DNA from: a virus
DNA: 23,604 nt
IMG/VR virus record: IMGVR_UViG_3300001349_000096
Coordinates: 1 to 23,604 of that record
Reading direction: 5' to 3' (one strand)
The notes under the pieces were generated by a model. That model made no database searches. It was not told where the DNA came from and saw only the letters and a list, made by a program, of their open reading frames with translations. Position 1 is the stretch's first letter; each line of letters starts with the position of its first letter. Shown here one piece after another: positions 8,235 through 16,542 of this stretch. The position numbers and the translations under genes are program-made.

Positions 8235-9668
8235 ATGAAAAAAGGTTATATTCCAAAAGATCAACGAAAGAAAATTTTGTTGATGTGTGACGATATTAGA
8301 ACCCACTCTGGTATTGGAACTATAGCAAAAGAAATAGTAGTTCATACAGCTCATCATTTTAATTATGTAAATGTAGGAGCAGCTATTCAACACCCCGAAG
8401 CAGGTAAACGATTAGATTTAAGCGAAAGCACAAATCAAGAAGCAGGGATAAAAGATGCTTCAGTAATTATTTATCCTTCTAACGGATACGGTACTCCTGA
8501 TCTAGTACGTCAAATGATATCTACTGAAAAACCAGATGCTATCTTTATTATTACTGATCCTAGATATTGGACTTGGTTGTTTCAAATGGAAGCAGAAATC
8601 CGTAGAAAAATCCCTATTGCTTACCTAAACATTTGGGATGATTACCCCGCTCCTCGTTATAACGAAGCATTCTACGAATCATGTGATTTACTGATGGGTA
8701 TTTCAAAGCAAACAGTTAATATTAATAAGATTGTTTTGGGAGAAAAAGCAGAAAATAAAATTATAGAGTATATTCCTCACGGTTTGAATCATAACATTTA
8801 TAAACCTTTAGAAAAAGATGATTCTAAATTGGTAGAATTTAAAAAGAATTTGTTTAAAGGAAAAGAATATGATTTTGTAGCTTTCTATAATTCTAGAAAC
8901 ATTAGACGCAAACAAGTTCCTGATACCATTTGGGCATTTACTCAGTTTGTAGATAAATTGTCCTTAGAACAGGCTAAAAAATGTGCCCTTGTACTCCATA
9001 CCCAAAAAGTAGACCCTAATGGAACTGATCTCCCCGCAGTAATTGATATGCTTTGTGGAGATGATGAAAGATATAATATTATTTTTTCAGAAAATAAACT
9101 TTCTACTGAAGAAATGAATTTGTTATATAACAGCACAGATGTTCAAATTCAACTTACTTCAAATGAAGGTTGGGGCTTAAGTTTAACTGAAGCTATGTTA
9201 GCAGGAAATCCTATTATAGCTAATGTTACAGGTGGGATGCAAGATCAAATGCGTTTTGAAACTAAAAATGGTACTTGGATTGAGTTTGATGAATTGTTCC
9301 CTTCAAATCATAGAGGTACCTTTAGAAAGTGTGGACCTTGGGCATTCCCAGTATTCCCTACTAGTATTTCAATTGTAGGTTCACCCCAAACTCCTTATAT
9401 TTTTGATGATAGATGTGAAGCTAGTGATGCTGCTAATCAACTTATGGAAGTTTATAATTTAGACCCTAAAGCTAGAAAATCATTTGGGCTAATGGGGAGA
9501 ACATGGGCTACAGGGAATGAAGCAGGATTTACAGCTGAACATCAAGGTGAAAGAGTTATAGAAAATATAGAAAAACTATTTAAAACTTGGAAACCTCGAT
9601 CCAAATATGAGTTGGTTAAATCAACCCCACTTAAGAAAAAAGTTACACAACACAATTTAATATATTAA
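8235..9668 (+). CDS. Glycosyltransferase, GT-B fold (GT4-like)
   Basis: This 477-residue protein resembles GT4-type retaining glycosyltransferases. The N-terminus KILLMCDDIRTHSGIGTIAKE has the glycine-rich loop of the acceptor domain. Near residues 308-325 the NEGWGLSLTEAMLAGNPII segment carries the E-x7-E motif that binds the nucleotide-sugar donor. A cytoplasmic enzyme is expected; no membrane segment is seen. The donor and acceptor cannot be read from sequence. It is the first gene of the glycan island and overlaps the next glycosyltransferase by one base (TAATG). Upstream it is separated from the ribbon-helix-helix gene by only seven bases. Confidence 0.85.
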   Translation: MKKGYIPKDQRKKILLMCDDIRTHSGIGTIAKEIVVHTAHHFNYVNVGAAIQHPEAGKRLDLSESTNQEAGIKDASVIIYPSNGYGTPDLVRQMISTEKPDAIFIITDPRYWTWLFQMEAEIRRKIPIAYLNIWDDYPAPRYNEAFYESCDLLMGISKQTVNINKIVLGEKAENKIIEYIPHGLNHNIYKPLEKDDSKLVEFKKNLFKGKEYDFVAFYNSRNIRRKQVPDTIWAFTQFVDKLSLEQAKKCALVLHTQKVDPNGTDLPAVIDMLCGDDERYNIIFSENKLSTEEMNLLYNSTDVQIQLTSNEGWGLSLTEAMLAGNPIIANVTGGMQDQMRFETKNGTWIEFDELFPSNHRGTFRKCGPWAFPVFPTSISIVGSPQTPYIFDDRCEASDAANQLMEVYNLDPKARKSFGLMGRTWATGNEAGFTAEHQGERVIENIEKLFKTWKPRSKYELVKSTPLKKKVTQHNLIY

Positions 9669-10966
9669 TGAAACCGATGTTTATAGTAAGCTGTCCGATT
9701 GATACGTACAGCGGTTATGGAGCGAGAGCTAGGGATTTTGTAAAAGCTTTAATTAAATTAAATGAGTATGATGTTAAGGTTTTACCTCAAAGATGGGGAC
9801 AAACCCCTTGGGGATTTATAGAGGACCATCCTGAATGGCAATTTTTAACCCCTCATCTTTTACCTATTGGGAATCAACTTCCTAAACAACCTGAAATTTG
9901 GTGTCAAATAACTGTACCTAATGAATTCCAACCTGTAGGAAAATATAATATAGGACTTACTGCAGGGATTGAAACTACAGGATGCCATCCTACATGGATT
10001 GAAGGATGTAATAGAATGGATCTAGTATTAACCTCCTCAGAACATTCTAAAAAAGTATTAGAAACTATCAAATTTGAACAAAGAAATCAACAAACTAACC
10101 AAGTAGTAGGTGAATACGGCTTACAAAAACCCGTAAAGGTTTTAATTGAAGGAGCAAATTTAGATGTTTACCAACCTAAAAAATCTACATTTGACTTAAG
10201 CCAAATTAAAGAAGAATTTGCTTATTTATTTATAGGTCATTGGATGCAAGGAAACATAGGCCATGATAGAAAAAATGTGGGTTTGCTTATTAGGTTGTTT
10301 TTTGAAGCATTTAAAAATAAAAAGAAAACACCCGCTTTAATTTTAAAAACTTCTACAGTAGGATCTTCATATATGGATAGAAATGAAATCCTTAAACGAA
10401 TTGATATGATTCGCAATTCAGTAGAAGATGCTAGAACTTTACCTAATGTTTACTTACTTCAAGGTGAGTTTACAGATGAGGAAATGAATGAAATCTATAC
10501 TCATAATAAAGTTAAAGCAATGATTAATTTAACTAAGGGTGAGGGCTTTGGTCGTCCTTTACTTGAATTTAGTTTAATTAAAAAACCCATTATCACTACA
10601 AATTGGAGTGGGCATACTGATTTTCTCAATGAAAAATTTACAACTTTGCTTCCAGGTGAAACGCACCAGTTGGATGATAGTTCAGTAGTAAAAGATATGT
10701 TAATGAAGGAATTCCAATGGTTTGGAGTTGATCACACTGCAGCTGTTGTAGCTATGAGGGATGTATTTACTAACTATAAAAATTATAAAGAAAAAGCAAC
10801 TCGACAAGCCTATAAAAGCCGTAAAGAATTTAGTTTTGAAAATATGGTTGATCAACTAAAAGGGTACTTAAACCAATATGTGCCTAAATTTCCTAAAGAA
10901 GTTAAATTAGAACTTCCAAAGTTAAATTTACCTAAACTTAAAAAAATAGAAAATGCAGAAGGATAA
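9668..10966 (+). CDS. Glycosyltransferase, GT-B fold (GT4-like), second copy
   Basis: This 432-residue protein has an N-terminal TYSGYGARARDFVKAL acceptor-domain loop and, near residues 288-310, GEGFGRPLLEFSLIKKPIIT, the donor-binding E-x7-E region of GT4-type enzymes. It is related in architecture to the preceding gene and may have arisen by an old duplication. Phage proteins of this sort are seen in marine T4-like genomes. Its start lies in a TAATG overlap and its end overlaps the zinc-ribbon gene by 14 bases, so the three genes form one transcriptional unit. Sugar and target unknown. Confidence 0.82.
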   Translation: MKPMFIVSCPIDTYSGYGARARDFVKALIKLNEYDVKVLPQRWGQTPWGFIEDHPEWQFLTPHLLPIGNQLPKQPEIWCQITVPNEFQPVGKYNIGLTAGIETTGCHPTWIEGCNRMDLVLTSSEHSKKVLETIKFEQRNQQTNQVVGEYGLQKPVKVLIEGANLDVYQPKKSTFDLSQIKEEFAYLFIGHWMQGNIGHDRKNVGLLIRLFFEAFKNKKKTPALILKTSTVGSSYMDRNEILKRIDMIRNSVEDARTLPNVYLLQGEFTDEEMNEIYTHNKVKAMINLTKGEGFGRPLLEFSLIKKPIITTNWSGHTDFLNEKFTTLLPGETHQLDDSSVVKDMLMKEFQWFGVDHTAAVVAMRDVFTNYKNYKEKATRQAYKSRKEFSFENMVDQLKGYLNQYVPKFPKEVKLELPKLNLPKLKKIENAEG

Positions 10967-11402
10967 TTTAGGAATATGCCCCCGCTGTGGGAGTGATGCT
11001 TGCTATGAAAGTAATTTAGGAGCAGACTATAAAGTATATCAATGTTATGGGTGTGGTTTTACTACTAATACATTAATGATTGAAGATAGTGAATTTTTAG
11101 AAGAACAATTAGAAGTATTACCTGAAATTTATAAAGATTTGGTTTATGTAGATGAAGCAGGTTTAAATTGGATGCCTTCTACAATTAATGTTGAAAGTAA
11201 GGGTATGATCTTTATTCAAGGAAAAACTATTAAAGATTGGAATTGGGTAGCTTGCCCCGCTAAAGAACTCACAGAGGAAGAAAAAGAAAATTTTCCTGAA
11301 AATGCTACTTATAAAATGGATATGAAAAACGCTTCTTATTTTAAAGAGCGTGATTTTATAGAAGCTATGGATTATATTGGATTATTCAATGCTCCTGAAT
11401 AA
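10953..11402 (+). CDS. Zinc-ribbon protein of unknown function
   Basis: This 149-residue protein opens with a classic zinc ribbon, CPRCGSDAC then CYGCG, in which C9, C12, C31 and C34 would hold one zinc. The rest is acidic and holds no recognised domain; it includes a tryptophan-rich stretch (TIKDWNWVACPAKELT). Zinc ribbons of this type bind nucleic acids or proteins. Similar N-terminal zinc-ribbon proteins occur in T4-like marine phages, again from memory. It is embedded between glycosyltransferase genes with overlaps on both sides, which may mean it helps that pathway or may only reflect tight packing. Confidence 0.75.
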   Translation: MQKDNLGICPRCGSDACYESNLGADYKVYQCYGCGFTTNTLMIEDSEFLEEQLEVLPEIYKDLVYVDEAGLNWMPSTINVESKGMIFIQGKTIKDWNWVACPAKELTEEEKENFPENATYKMDMKNASYFKERDFIEAMDYIGLFNAPE

Positions 11403-12025
11403 TGACAATAAGCTACGCTATACCAACATGTAATGAACGGACCCAGTTAGAACAACTTTTAAATACTTTATTTAAACGTAAGCGAGAACAAGATGAAATT
11501 GTAGTACAATGTGATAAAGGGAACACTACACCTAGTGTATACCAAGTATTAAAAACATTTAACTCTTATTCTAATTTTAAAGTAATTGAATTTCCTTTAA
11601 ATAGCGATTTTGCTTCATTCAAAAATAATCTAAAAAAACATTGCTCCGGAGATTGGATTATCCAAGTTGATGCTGATGAGATGTTAGGAGATATATTAAT
11701 TGATAATATACCTAATATAATAGAATCCAACCCCCATAATGATGTTTACTTAGTTCCTAGAGTTAATACTGTAAAGGGATTAACCCAAGAACATATTCAA
11801 CAGTGGGGGTGGAACGTAAATGAAAAAGGATGGGTAAACTGGCCTGATTATCAATGGCGCATTTTAAGAAATATACCTGAAATTAATTGGATAAATAAGG
11901 TTCATGAACGATTAGATGGATTCAAAACATACGCACCCCTCCCAGAAACAAAAGAATTAGCAATCCATCATCCTAAAGATATTAAGCGTCAAGAAAAACA
12001 AAATAAATTTTATAATAATTTATAA
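11402..12025 (+). CDS. Glycosyltransferase family 2 (GT-A fold)
   Basis: This 207-residue protein begins SYAIPTCNERTQLEQLL, the usual GT2 start, and carries the metal-binding D-x-D motif as DADE (residues 90-93), followed by a C-terminal segment with WINKVHERL typical of the short waaE/kdtX-like group of GT2 enzymes. It is a soluble enzyme that would transfer a sugar from a nucleotide donor to an unknown acceptor. It overlaps the zinc-ribbon gene by one base and the aminotransferase-like gene by one base. Confidence 0.85.
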   Translation: MTISYAIPTCNERTQLEQLLNTLFKRKREQDEIVVQCDKGNTTPSVYQVLKTFNSYSNFKVIEFPLNSDFASFKNNLKKHCSGDWIIQVDADEMLGDILIDNIPNIIESNPHNDVYLVPRVNTVKGLTQEHIQQWGWNVNEKGWVNWPDYQWRILRNIPEINWINKVHERLDGFKTYAPLPETKELAIHHPKDIKRQEKQNKFYNNL

Positions 12026-12666
12026 TGGCTAATGGTATATATAAAATAACAGAAGAATTTGAAAAACAACTTTCAGATTACACGGGTGCACCATATGTGG
12101 TCACATTAGACAATATGTCAAACGCTTTATTTTTAGCGTTATATTATGAAAATTACATTAAAAAGAGTATTGATGGTAAAATTAGTATTCCTTGTAGGAC
12201 ATACCCATCAGTACCCTGTGAAATAATTCACGCGGGACTTAAAGTGGAGTTTGAACCCGTTGAAGGCAGAACAATAAAAGGTATATACCAGCTTAAAGGA
12301 AGTAATGTGTGGGATTCAGCTCTTACATTTACAGCAGACATGTATAAAAAAGGTCAACATATCTGTGTTTCATTTACAGGTCCTTATAAACACTTTAAAT
12401 TAAGTAAAGGAGGAGCCATTTTAACAGATTGCCATGATGCTTATTTATGGTTTAAACGTGCCCGATACTCAGGTAGACGTGAGTGTTCCTATCATGATGA
12501 CAACTTAGATATGTTAGGTTGGAACTTTTATATGATGCCTGAATTAGCGGCAAGAGGTTCACTCTTAATGGGTCAGTTTTATAATATTGACGGTACTAAG
12601 AAACATAATCAAGATTTGGAATTACCATATCCTGATTTGAGTAAATTTGATATCTATAAAAGATGA
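12025..12666 (+). CDS. Shortened DegT/DnrJ/EryC1-type aminotransferase-like protein
   Basis: This 213-residue protein matches the PLP-binding half of sugar aminotransferases (normally about 370-400 residues). The opening FEKQLSDYTGAPYVVTLDN corresponds to the family start; VWDSA (D97) matches the aspartate that contacts the PLP ring; and SFTGPYKHFKLSKGGAILT places K122 as the lysine that would form the Schiff base. The GWNFYMMPELAARG segment matches the family's NxRMxExQAA region. The C-terminal small domain is missing. It may be a minimal enzyme, a regulatory relative, or a degraded gene kept by chance; the open frame and intact key residues favour function. Full members make amino sugars such as those in O-antigens. 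Confidence 0.75.
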   Translation: MANGIYKITEEFEKQLSDYTGAPYVVTLDNMSNALFLALYYENYIKKSIDGKISIPCRTYPSVPCEIIHAGLKVEFEPVEGRTIKGIYQLKGSNVWDSALTFTADMYKKGQHICVSFTGPYKHFKLSKGGAILTDCHDAYLWFKRARYSGRRECSYHDDNLDMLGWNFYMMPELAARGSLLMGQFYNIDGTKKHNQDLELPYPDLSKFDIYKR

Positions 12667-13271
12667 AAATATTTTGTATAGGTTATAATAAAACAGGGAC
12701 GACTTCATTAGAAAGACTAATGAATAATAACAATATTAATAGTGCACAACAAAAACCATTTGAATATAACTTAGAATCGTATTTTTATGATAATTATAGC
12801 ACATTTGTAAAAATGATAAAAAACGATTATTACGAATATAGCTTTTTTCAGGACGTCCCATTTTCCTTACCAAATTTTTATAAAGTTCTTGATAAAGAGT
12901 TTGAAAATGCTAAATTTATCCTTACAGTTAGAGATACAAAGGATGAATGGTATATTTCACTGATTAGATTTTATAAAAAAATGTTCTTAAATTTTTATAA
13001 TCCAAAAAGTATAGATGGTTATGTTTATGAAGGAGTAATATTTAAAATTTTAACACAAGTTTACGGTGCACCAAAAGAAGACCCATATAATGAAAAAATA
13101 TTAAAAAATTCTTATCTAAATCATATATTAGAAGTAAAAAAATATTTCAAAGATAGAGATAACCTACTTGTTATTAACCTCAAAGAAGATAATTTAATAG
13201 AAAAAATTGAAAATTTTTTAGGTACTGAATTTAAAAATAAAAATATCCCACATTTAAATAAATCAGAATGA
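12663..13271 (+). CDS. Sulfotransferase-like protein
   Basis: This 202-residue protein starts with CIGYNKTGTTSLERLM (residues 5-20), the phosphosulfate-binding loop of PAPS-dependent sulfotransferases, and has FILTVRDTKDEWYISL (85-100) containing the 3'-phosphate-binding arginine and serine. It would move sulfate from PAPS to a sugar or other hydroxyl. Sulfated glycans are typical of marine environments. It is notably AT-rich and lysine-rich, so it may have a different recent history from its neighbours. ATGA overlap with the aminotransferase-like gene. Confidence 0.75.
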   Translation: MKIFCIGYNKTGTTSLERLMNNNNINSAQQKPFEYNLESYFYDNYSTFVKMIKNDYYEYSFFQDVPFSLPNFYKVLDKEFENAKFILTVRDTKDEWYISLIRFYKKMFLNFYNPKSIDGYVYEGVIFKILTQVYGAPKEDPYNEKILKNSYLNHILEVKKYFKDRDNLLVINLKEDNLIEKIENFLGTEFKNKNIPHLNKSE

Positions 13272-13867
13272 AAAAAGCAATCATAGGAGCTGGAGGGTTC
13301 GCCCGAGAAATATATTGGAGCCTACCAGTAATAGAAAGACTTAATGCTGTATTTTTTATAGATGACATTTATTGGAATGATTCAAATAATTTAGTATTAC
13401 CACTTTCTAAATTTAATCCGAGTGAATATGAAGTAGTAGTAGCAATAGGTGATCCTAAAGATAGGTTTGATATGGTTCAAAAACTTCCCAAAGAAACTAA
13501 ATATTTCACCCATATTAATTCATCTGTATTAATATTAGACCCAAACATTGAAATAGGTGAAGGCAGCATTATATGTGCAGGTTGTATATTAACAACAAAT
13601 ATCACTATAGGAAACCATGCCCATCTAAACTTACAAACTACAATCGGGCATGATTGTAAAATAGGAAATTATTTTACAACAGCACCTGGAGCTAAAATTT
13701 CAGGGAATTGTGAAATACATGATTATGTTTATATAGGGACTAATGCCTCTATTAAACAAAAATTAACAATAGGTGATAACACAATTATAGGCATGAATTC
13801 AGGTGTTGTAAAAAACATTGTAGAACCCGGAGTATATGTAGGTACTCCTTCTAAAAAAATAAAATAA
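13268..13867 (+). CDS. Sugar O/N-acyltransferase, PglD/NeuD-like left-handed beta helix
   Basis: This 199-residue protein has the PglD/NeuD plan. The N-terminus KKAIIGAGGFAREI is the small nucleotide-sugar-binding domain. From about residue 95 onward, hexapeptide repeats (EIGEGSIICAG, ITIGNHAHLN, TIGHDCKIGN and so on) form a trimeric left-handed beta helix that binds acetyl-CoA. H128 in TIGHDCKIG lines up with the catalytic histidine of PglD. It likely acetylates the amino group of a sugar made by a DegT-type aminotransferase, and such an enzyme-like gene lies two genes upstream. Confidence 0.88.
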   Translation: MKKAIIGAGGFAREIYWSLPVIERLNAVFFIDDIYWNDSNNLVLPLSKFNPSEYEVVVAIGDPKDRFDMVQKLPKETKYFTHINSSVLILDPNIEIGEGSIICAGCILTTNITIGNHAHLNLQTTIGHDCKIGNYFTTAPGAKISGNCEIHDYVYIGTNASIKQKLTIGDNTIIGMNSGVVKNIVEPGVYVGTPSKKIK

Positions 13868-14484
13868 TGATGCACACTGAAGAATCTCTTAACCTTACTA
13901 GGCATATAACTGATAGAATCAATCATCATTCAATGCACCACCATTATTACGTGCTTTTTGATATAGCTAATACCTACCCTAAAGATAAAACAATTACCTA
14001 TGTTGAAATAGGATGCTACACAGGAGGATCTGCATGCCTAATGCTACAGAGGCCTAATACCAAAGTAATCTCTATAGACTTAGGATACCCTATCCCCCAA
14101 TCTACAACCCAGGATAATGTTAAAAAACTAAATAATTATAATAACTCTTATAATTATCTTGAGGGCAATTCCCAATCTTCTGAAATGGTTAATAGATTAA
14201 AAGAGTTAACAAATGAAGTAGATATTTTATTTATAGATGGAGACCATTCATATCAAGGAGTTATTAATGATTTCTTATTATATGAGGGTTTAGTAAAACC
14301 TAAGGGTTATATTATTTTTGATGATTACAATGATAGCGGCTGCCCGGGGGTGAGGGTTGCTGTAGATGAGTTAGTTAATTCCTCTATTAATCGTTATGAT
14401 ATTATTGGGACTTTTCCAAATACTTTTAAAGCAAGACCTGAAACATTATTAGAGGGCAATGACTTTATAATACAGAAAAAATGA
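13867..14484 (+). CDS. SAM-dependent class I methyltransferase (Methyltransf_24-like)
   Basis: This 205-residue protein shows the SAM-binding motif I as VEIGCYTGGSA (about residues 46-56), the acidic end of strand 2 (ISIDLG), FIDGDHSYQGVINDF (D124-H127 region) and KPKGYIIFDDY, the pattern of Methyltransf_24-type enzymes often found in sugar and antibiotic clusters. It would methylate a small acceptor, perhaps a sugar hydroxyl. The first two codons are both ATG, and the first overlaps the preceding TAA. It overlaps the following glycosyltransferase by four bases. Confidence 0.83.
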   Translation: MMHTEESLNLTRHITDRINHHSMHHHYYVLFDIANTYPKDKTITYVEIGCYTGGSACLMLQRPNTKVISIDLGYPIPQSTTQDNVKKLNNYNNSYNYLEGNSQSSEMVNRLKELTNEVDILFIDGDHSYQGVINDFLLYEGLVKPKGYIIFDDYNDSGCPGVRVAVDELVNSSINRYDIIGTFPNTFKARPETLLEGNDFIIQKK

Positions 14485-15191
14485 AATTAGGAATAGTAAT
14501 AGCTACCTACCAAAAATCTGATGGTTCAACACCTTTTTTACTTAAAAGAGCAATTGAAAGTATTAAAAACCAATCTTATCAAGATTTTACATTAATTATT
14601 ATTGGAGATAAGTACGAGGATAATGATGAATTTGAAAGCATATGTAATGATAAAGATCTAGAAGGTAAAATAATCTATGAAAATTTATCTTATGCCAAAG
14701 AAAGAGAAAAATACTCTATAGGTAGTAAAGAATTATGGAGTTCAGGAGGGGTAAATGCCCGCAATATAGGTGTTGATGTTGGTTTAAATCTAGGATTAGA
14801 ATATCTTTGCCATTTAGACCATGATGATTATTGGCACCCTCAACACTTAGAAGTAATTAACCATGCTATTGAAACTACTCAAGATGCTTCATTTATTTGT
14901 ACCTGTTCTACTTATTTTAATTCACATAGACCCCAAGTTAAGCTTACCAATGAAATTATCCCATTAGAGATAAAACCAGGGCAACAAATACACTCTTCAG
15001 TCTGTACAAATCATAAATTAATCCCTTTAAAGTATCGAGATGTATACGAAGAAACAGGAAAAGAGTATGCGTCAGATGCCGATATGTGGGAGAGGGTAGG
15101 AGAATATGTAAAACAAAATAATTTAAAAACCTATTTAATAACATCTTTAACATGTTTCCATCCAACAGAGGGAACAGATTTAAAAAACTAA
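14481..15191 (+). CDS. Glycosyltransferase family 2 (GT-A fold)
   Basis: This 236-residue protein begins KLGIVIATYQKSDGSTPFLL, the usual GT2 start, and carries an acidic D-x-D-like motif in HLDHDDYWHP (about residues 111-120) preceded by NARNIGVDVG, a typical pre-motif helix. It should be a soluble enzyme transferring a sugar from a nucleotide donor; the acceptor is unknown. It joins the methyltransferase through an ATGA overlap and stops three bases before the next acetyltransferase gene. Confidence 0.85.
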   Translation: MKLGIVIATYQKSDGSTPFLLKRAIESIKNQSYQDFTLIIIGDKYEDNDEFESICNDKDLEGKIIYENLSYAKEREKYSIGSKELWSSGGVNARNIGVDVGLNLGLEYLCHLDHDDYWHPQHLEVINHAIETTQDASFICTCSTYFNSHRPQVKLTNEIIPLEIKPGQQIHSSVCTNHKLIPLKYRDVYEETGKEYASDADMWERVGEYVKQNNLKTYLITSLTCFHPTEGTDLKN

Positions 15192-15194
15192 AAA

Positions 15195-15749
15195 ATGATT
15201 CCTAGAGGAAAATACACATATGGTCCCGAACCCAAAATAATGGGGGTGCCTGAGATTGCGATAGGGAGTAAAATTGGGAAATTTTGTTCCTTAGCAGACA
15301 ACTTACAATTCATATGTAAAGGCACCCACATGCCCCAGTGGGTCACAACATATCCTTTTAATGAAATTTGGGGGATTGATATCCCCCTATATGAAATCAA
15401 CGGGATTAAAGGAAAAGTAGGTGATGCTGTGATACAAAGCCCTATTATAATAGGAAATGATGTTTGGGTAACATCAAATGTTAAAATCAAACAAGGAATA
15501 ACAATAGGGGATGGTGCCGTATTAGCAACAGAATGTTTTGTAACCAAGGATGTCCCCCCTTATGCTATCGTAGGAGGAAACCCTGCTAAAATTATTAAAT
15601 ACAGATTCTCAGAAGAACAAATAAAGGACTTATTAGAAATAAAATGGTGGGATTGGGATGTTGAAATGGTTGTAAAAGCAGCACCCCTATTAGCTTCAGA
15701 AAATATTGATGAATTTATTTCCTACGCTAAAAATATGAAAGTAAAATGA
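15195..15749 (+). CDS. O-acetyltransferase, CatB/xenobiotic acetyltransferase type left-handed beta helix
   Basis: This 184-residue protein matches the hexapeptide acetyltransferases of the CatB/Vat type. IAIGSKIGKFCSLADNL starts the helix, H45 in GTHMPQW corresponds to the family's catalytic histidine, and the hexapeptide segment with IIIGNDVWVTSNVKI, ITIGDGAV and ATECFVTKDVPPYAIVGG leads to the family-typical end RFSEEQIKDLLEIKWWDW. Members acetylate sugars or antibiotics; in a glycan island, sugar O-acetylation is the likely role. It overlaps a 30-codon frame downstream. Confidence 0.9.
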   Translation: MIPRGKYTYGPEPKIMGVPEIAIGSKIGKFCSLADNLQFICKGTHMPQWVTTYPFNEIWGIDIPLYEINGIKGKVGDAVIQSPIIIGNDVWVTSNVKIKQGITIGDGAVLATECFVTKDVPPYAIVGGNPAKIIKYRFSEEQIKDLLEIKWWDWDVEMVVKAAPLLASENIDEFISYAKNMKVK

Positions 15750-15838
15750 AAATAATCTATAGAATATCAAACGCGGGTTATAATAAAGTAAAACCCTATT
15801 ATATTGGAAATGAACAATACTTAAAAGATGTATTATGA
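15746..15838 (+). pseudogene. 30-codon remnant resembling the start of the next gene's family
   Basis: An ATG at 15746, overlapping the acetyltransferase stop (ATGA), opens 30 codons ending in TGA, which overlaps the next gene's ATG in the same way. The peptide contains YNKVKPYYIGNEQYLKD. The following protein has at its own N-terminus HNKPRPEWFDREKIFDK, with matching N-K, P, aromatic, E and D positions in the same order. It therefore looks like the first 30 residues of a paralog of the next gene whose remainder was deleted. It may still be translated and act only as a coupling leader. Confidence 0.5.
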
Positions 15839-16542
15839 TTAGAGTATTCCAACGCCATTGTAATTTTTCATCTAATTCTCACAATAAACCACGTCCTGAG
15901 TGGTTTGATAGAGAAAAAATATTTGATAAATTTATGTTTACTTTATTTAATGAAGCACTATTTGATAATGTTAAGTATACGGCTTTTCATGATTGTGGAA
16001 ATGGAAGCATTAAAGACCACTTTTTAAATTATAAAGATGTAAATAAAATAAGCATGCATGGAGGGAATGATGCCCAATCATTTCTTAACTTGCTTAATTA
16101 TGTTAAAGACCAAAACTACCCAGATAATGATATTATATACTTTGTAGAAGATGATTATCTACATAAAGAAGGATGGATAGATATTTTACTAGAGGGATTT
16201 AAACACATTGGGGCTGATTATTATACCTTATACGATCACCCAGATAAATATTATTTATCAATGTATGAAAGTTTAACATCAAAGATTATAGCTACTCCTT
16301 CTATACATTGGAGAACAATTCCCTCTACAACAAATACTTATGCGTGTACAATGGGTACTTTAAAAAAGCATTTTGATATACACGTAAGATATTGTGACTT
16401 AGTTGAAAAATGGACTAAGGACCACGATAAATTTACTCATTTATGGAATGAAGGCTCTAATTTAGTATCTTGTATTCCTGGTTATTCTACTCATGTAGAA
16501 TCTAATATGTTATCCCCAACAATAAACTGGTCCCAACTATGA
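15835..16542 (+). CDS. Probable GT-A-like glycosyltransferase of an uncharacterised family
   Basis: This 235-residue protein was not matched to a named family. It has an FVEDDYLHKEGW segment (about residues 103-114) reminiscent of the D-x-D metal site and following helix of GT-A enzymes, and a second half with WRTIPSTTNTYACT. It contains no membrane segment or signal peptide. Position between an acetyltransferase and a GT2 gene supports sugar-transfer activity. Start is ATG within an ATGA overlap with the short remnant; the end overlaps the next gene by four bases. Confidence 0.65.
   Translation: MIRVFQRHCNFSSNSHNKPRPEWFDREKIFDKFMFTLFNEALFDNVKYTAFHDCGNGSIKDHFLNYKDVNKISMHGGNDAQSFLNLLNYVKDQNYPDNDIIYFVEDDYLHKEGWIDILLEGFKHIGADYYTLYDHPDKYYLSMYESLTSKIIATPSIHWRTIPSTTNTYACTMGTLKKHFDIHVRYCDLVEKWTKDHDKFTHLWNEGSNLVSCIPGYSTHVESNMLSPTINWSQL

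Noticed and set aside
15188-15547. 119-residue antisense frame over the acetyltransferase
   Set aside because: It is the mirror of a clear hexapeptide-repeat gene; its isoleucine-proline pattern is what such repeats produce on the other strand.
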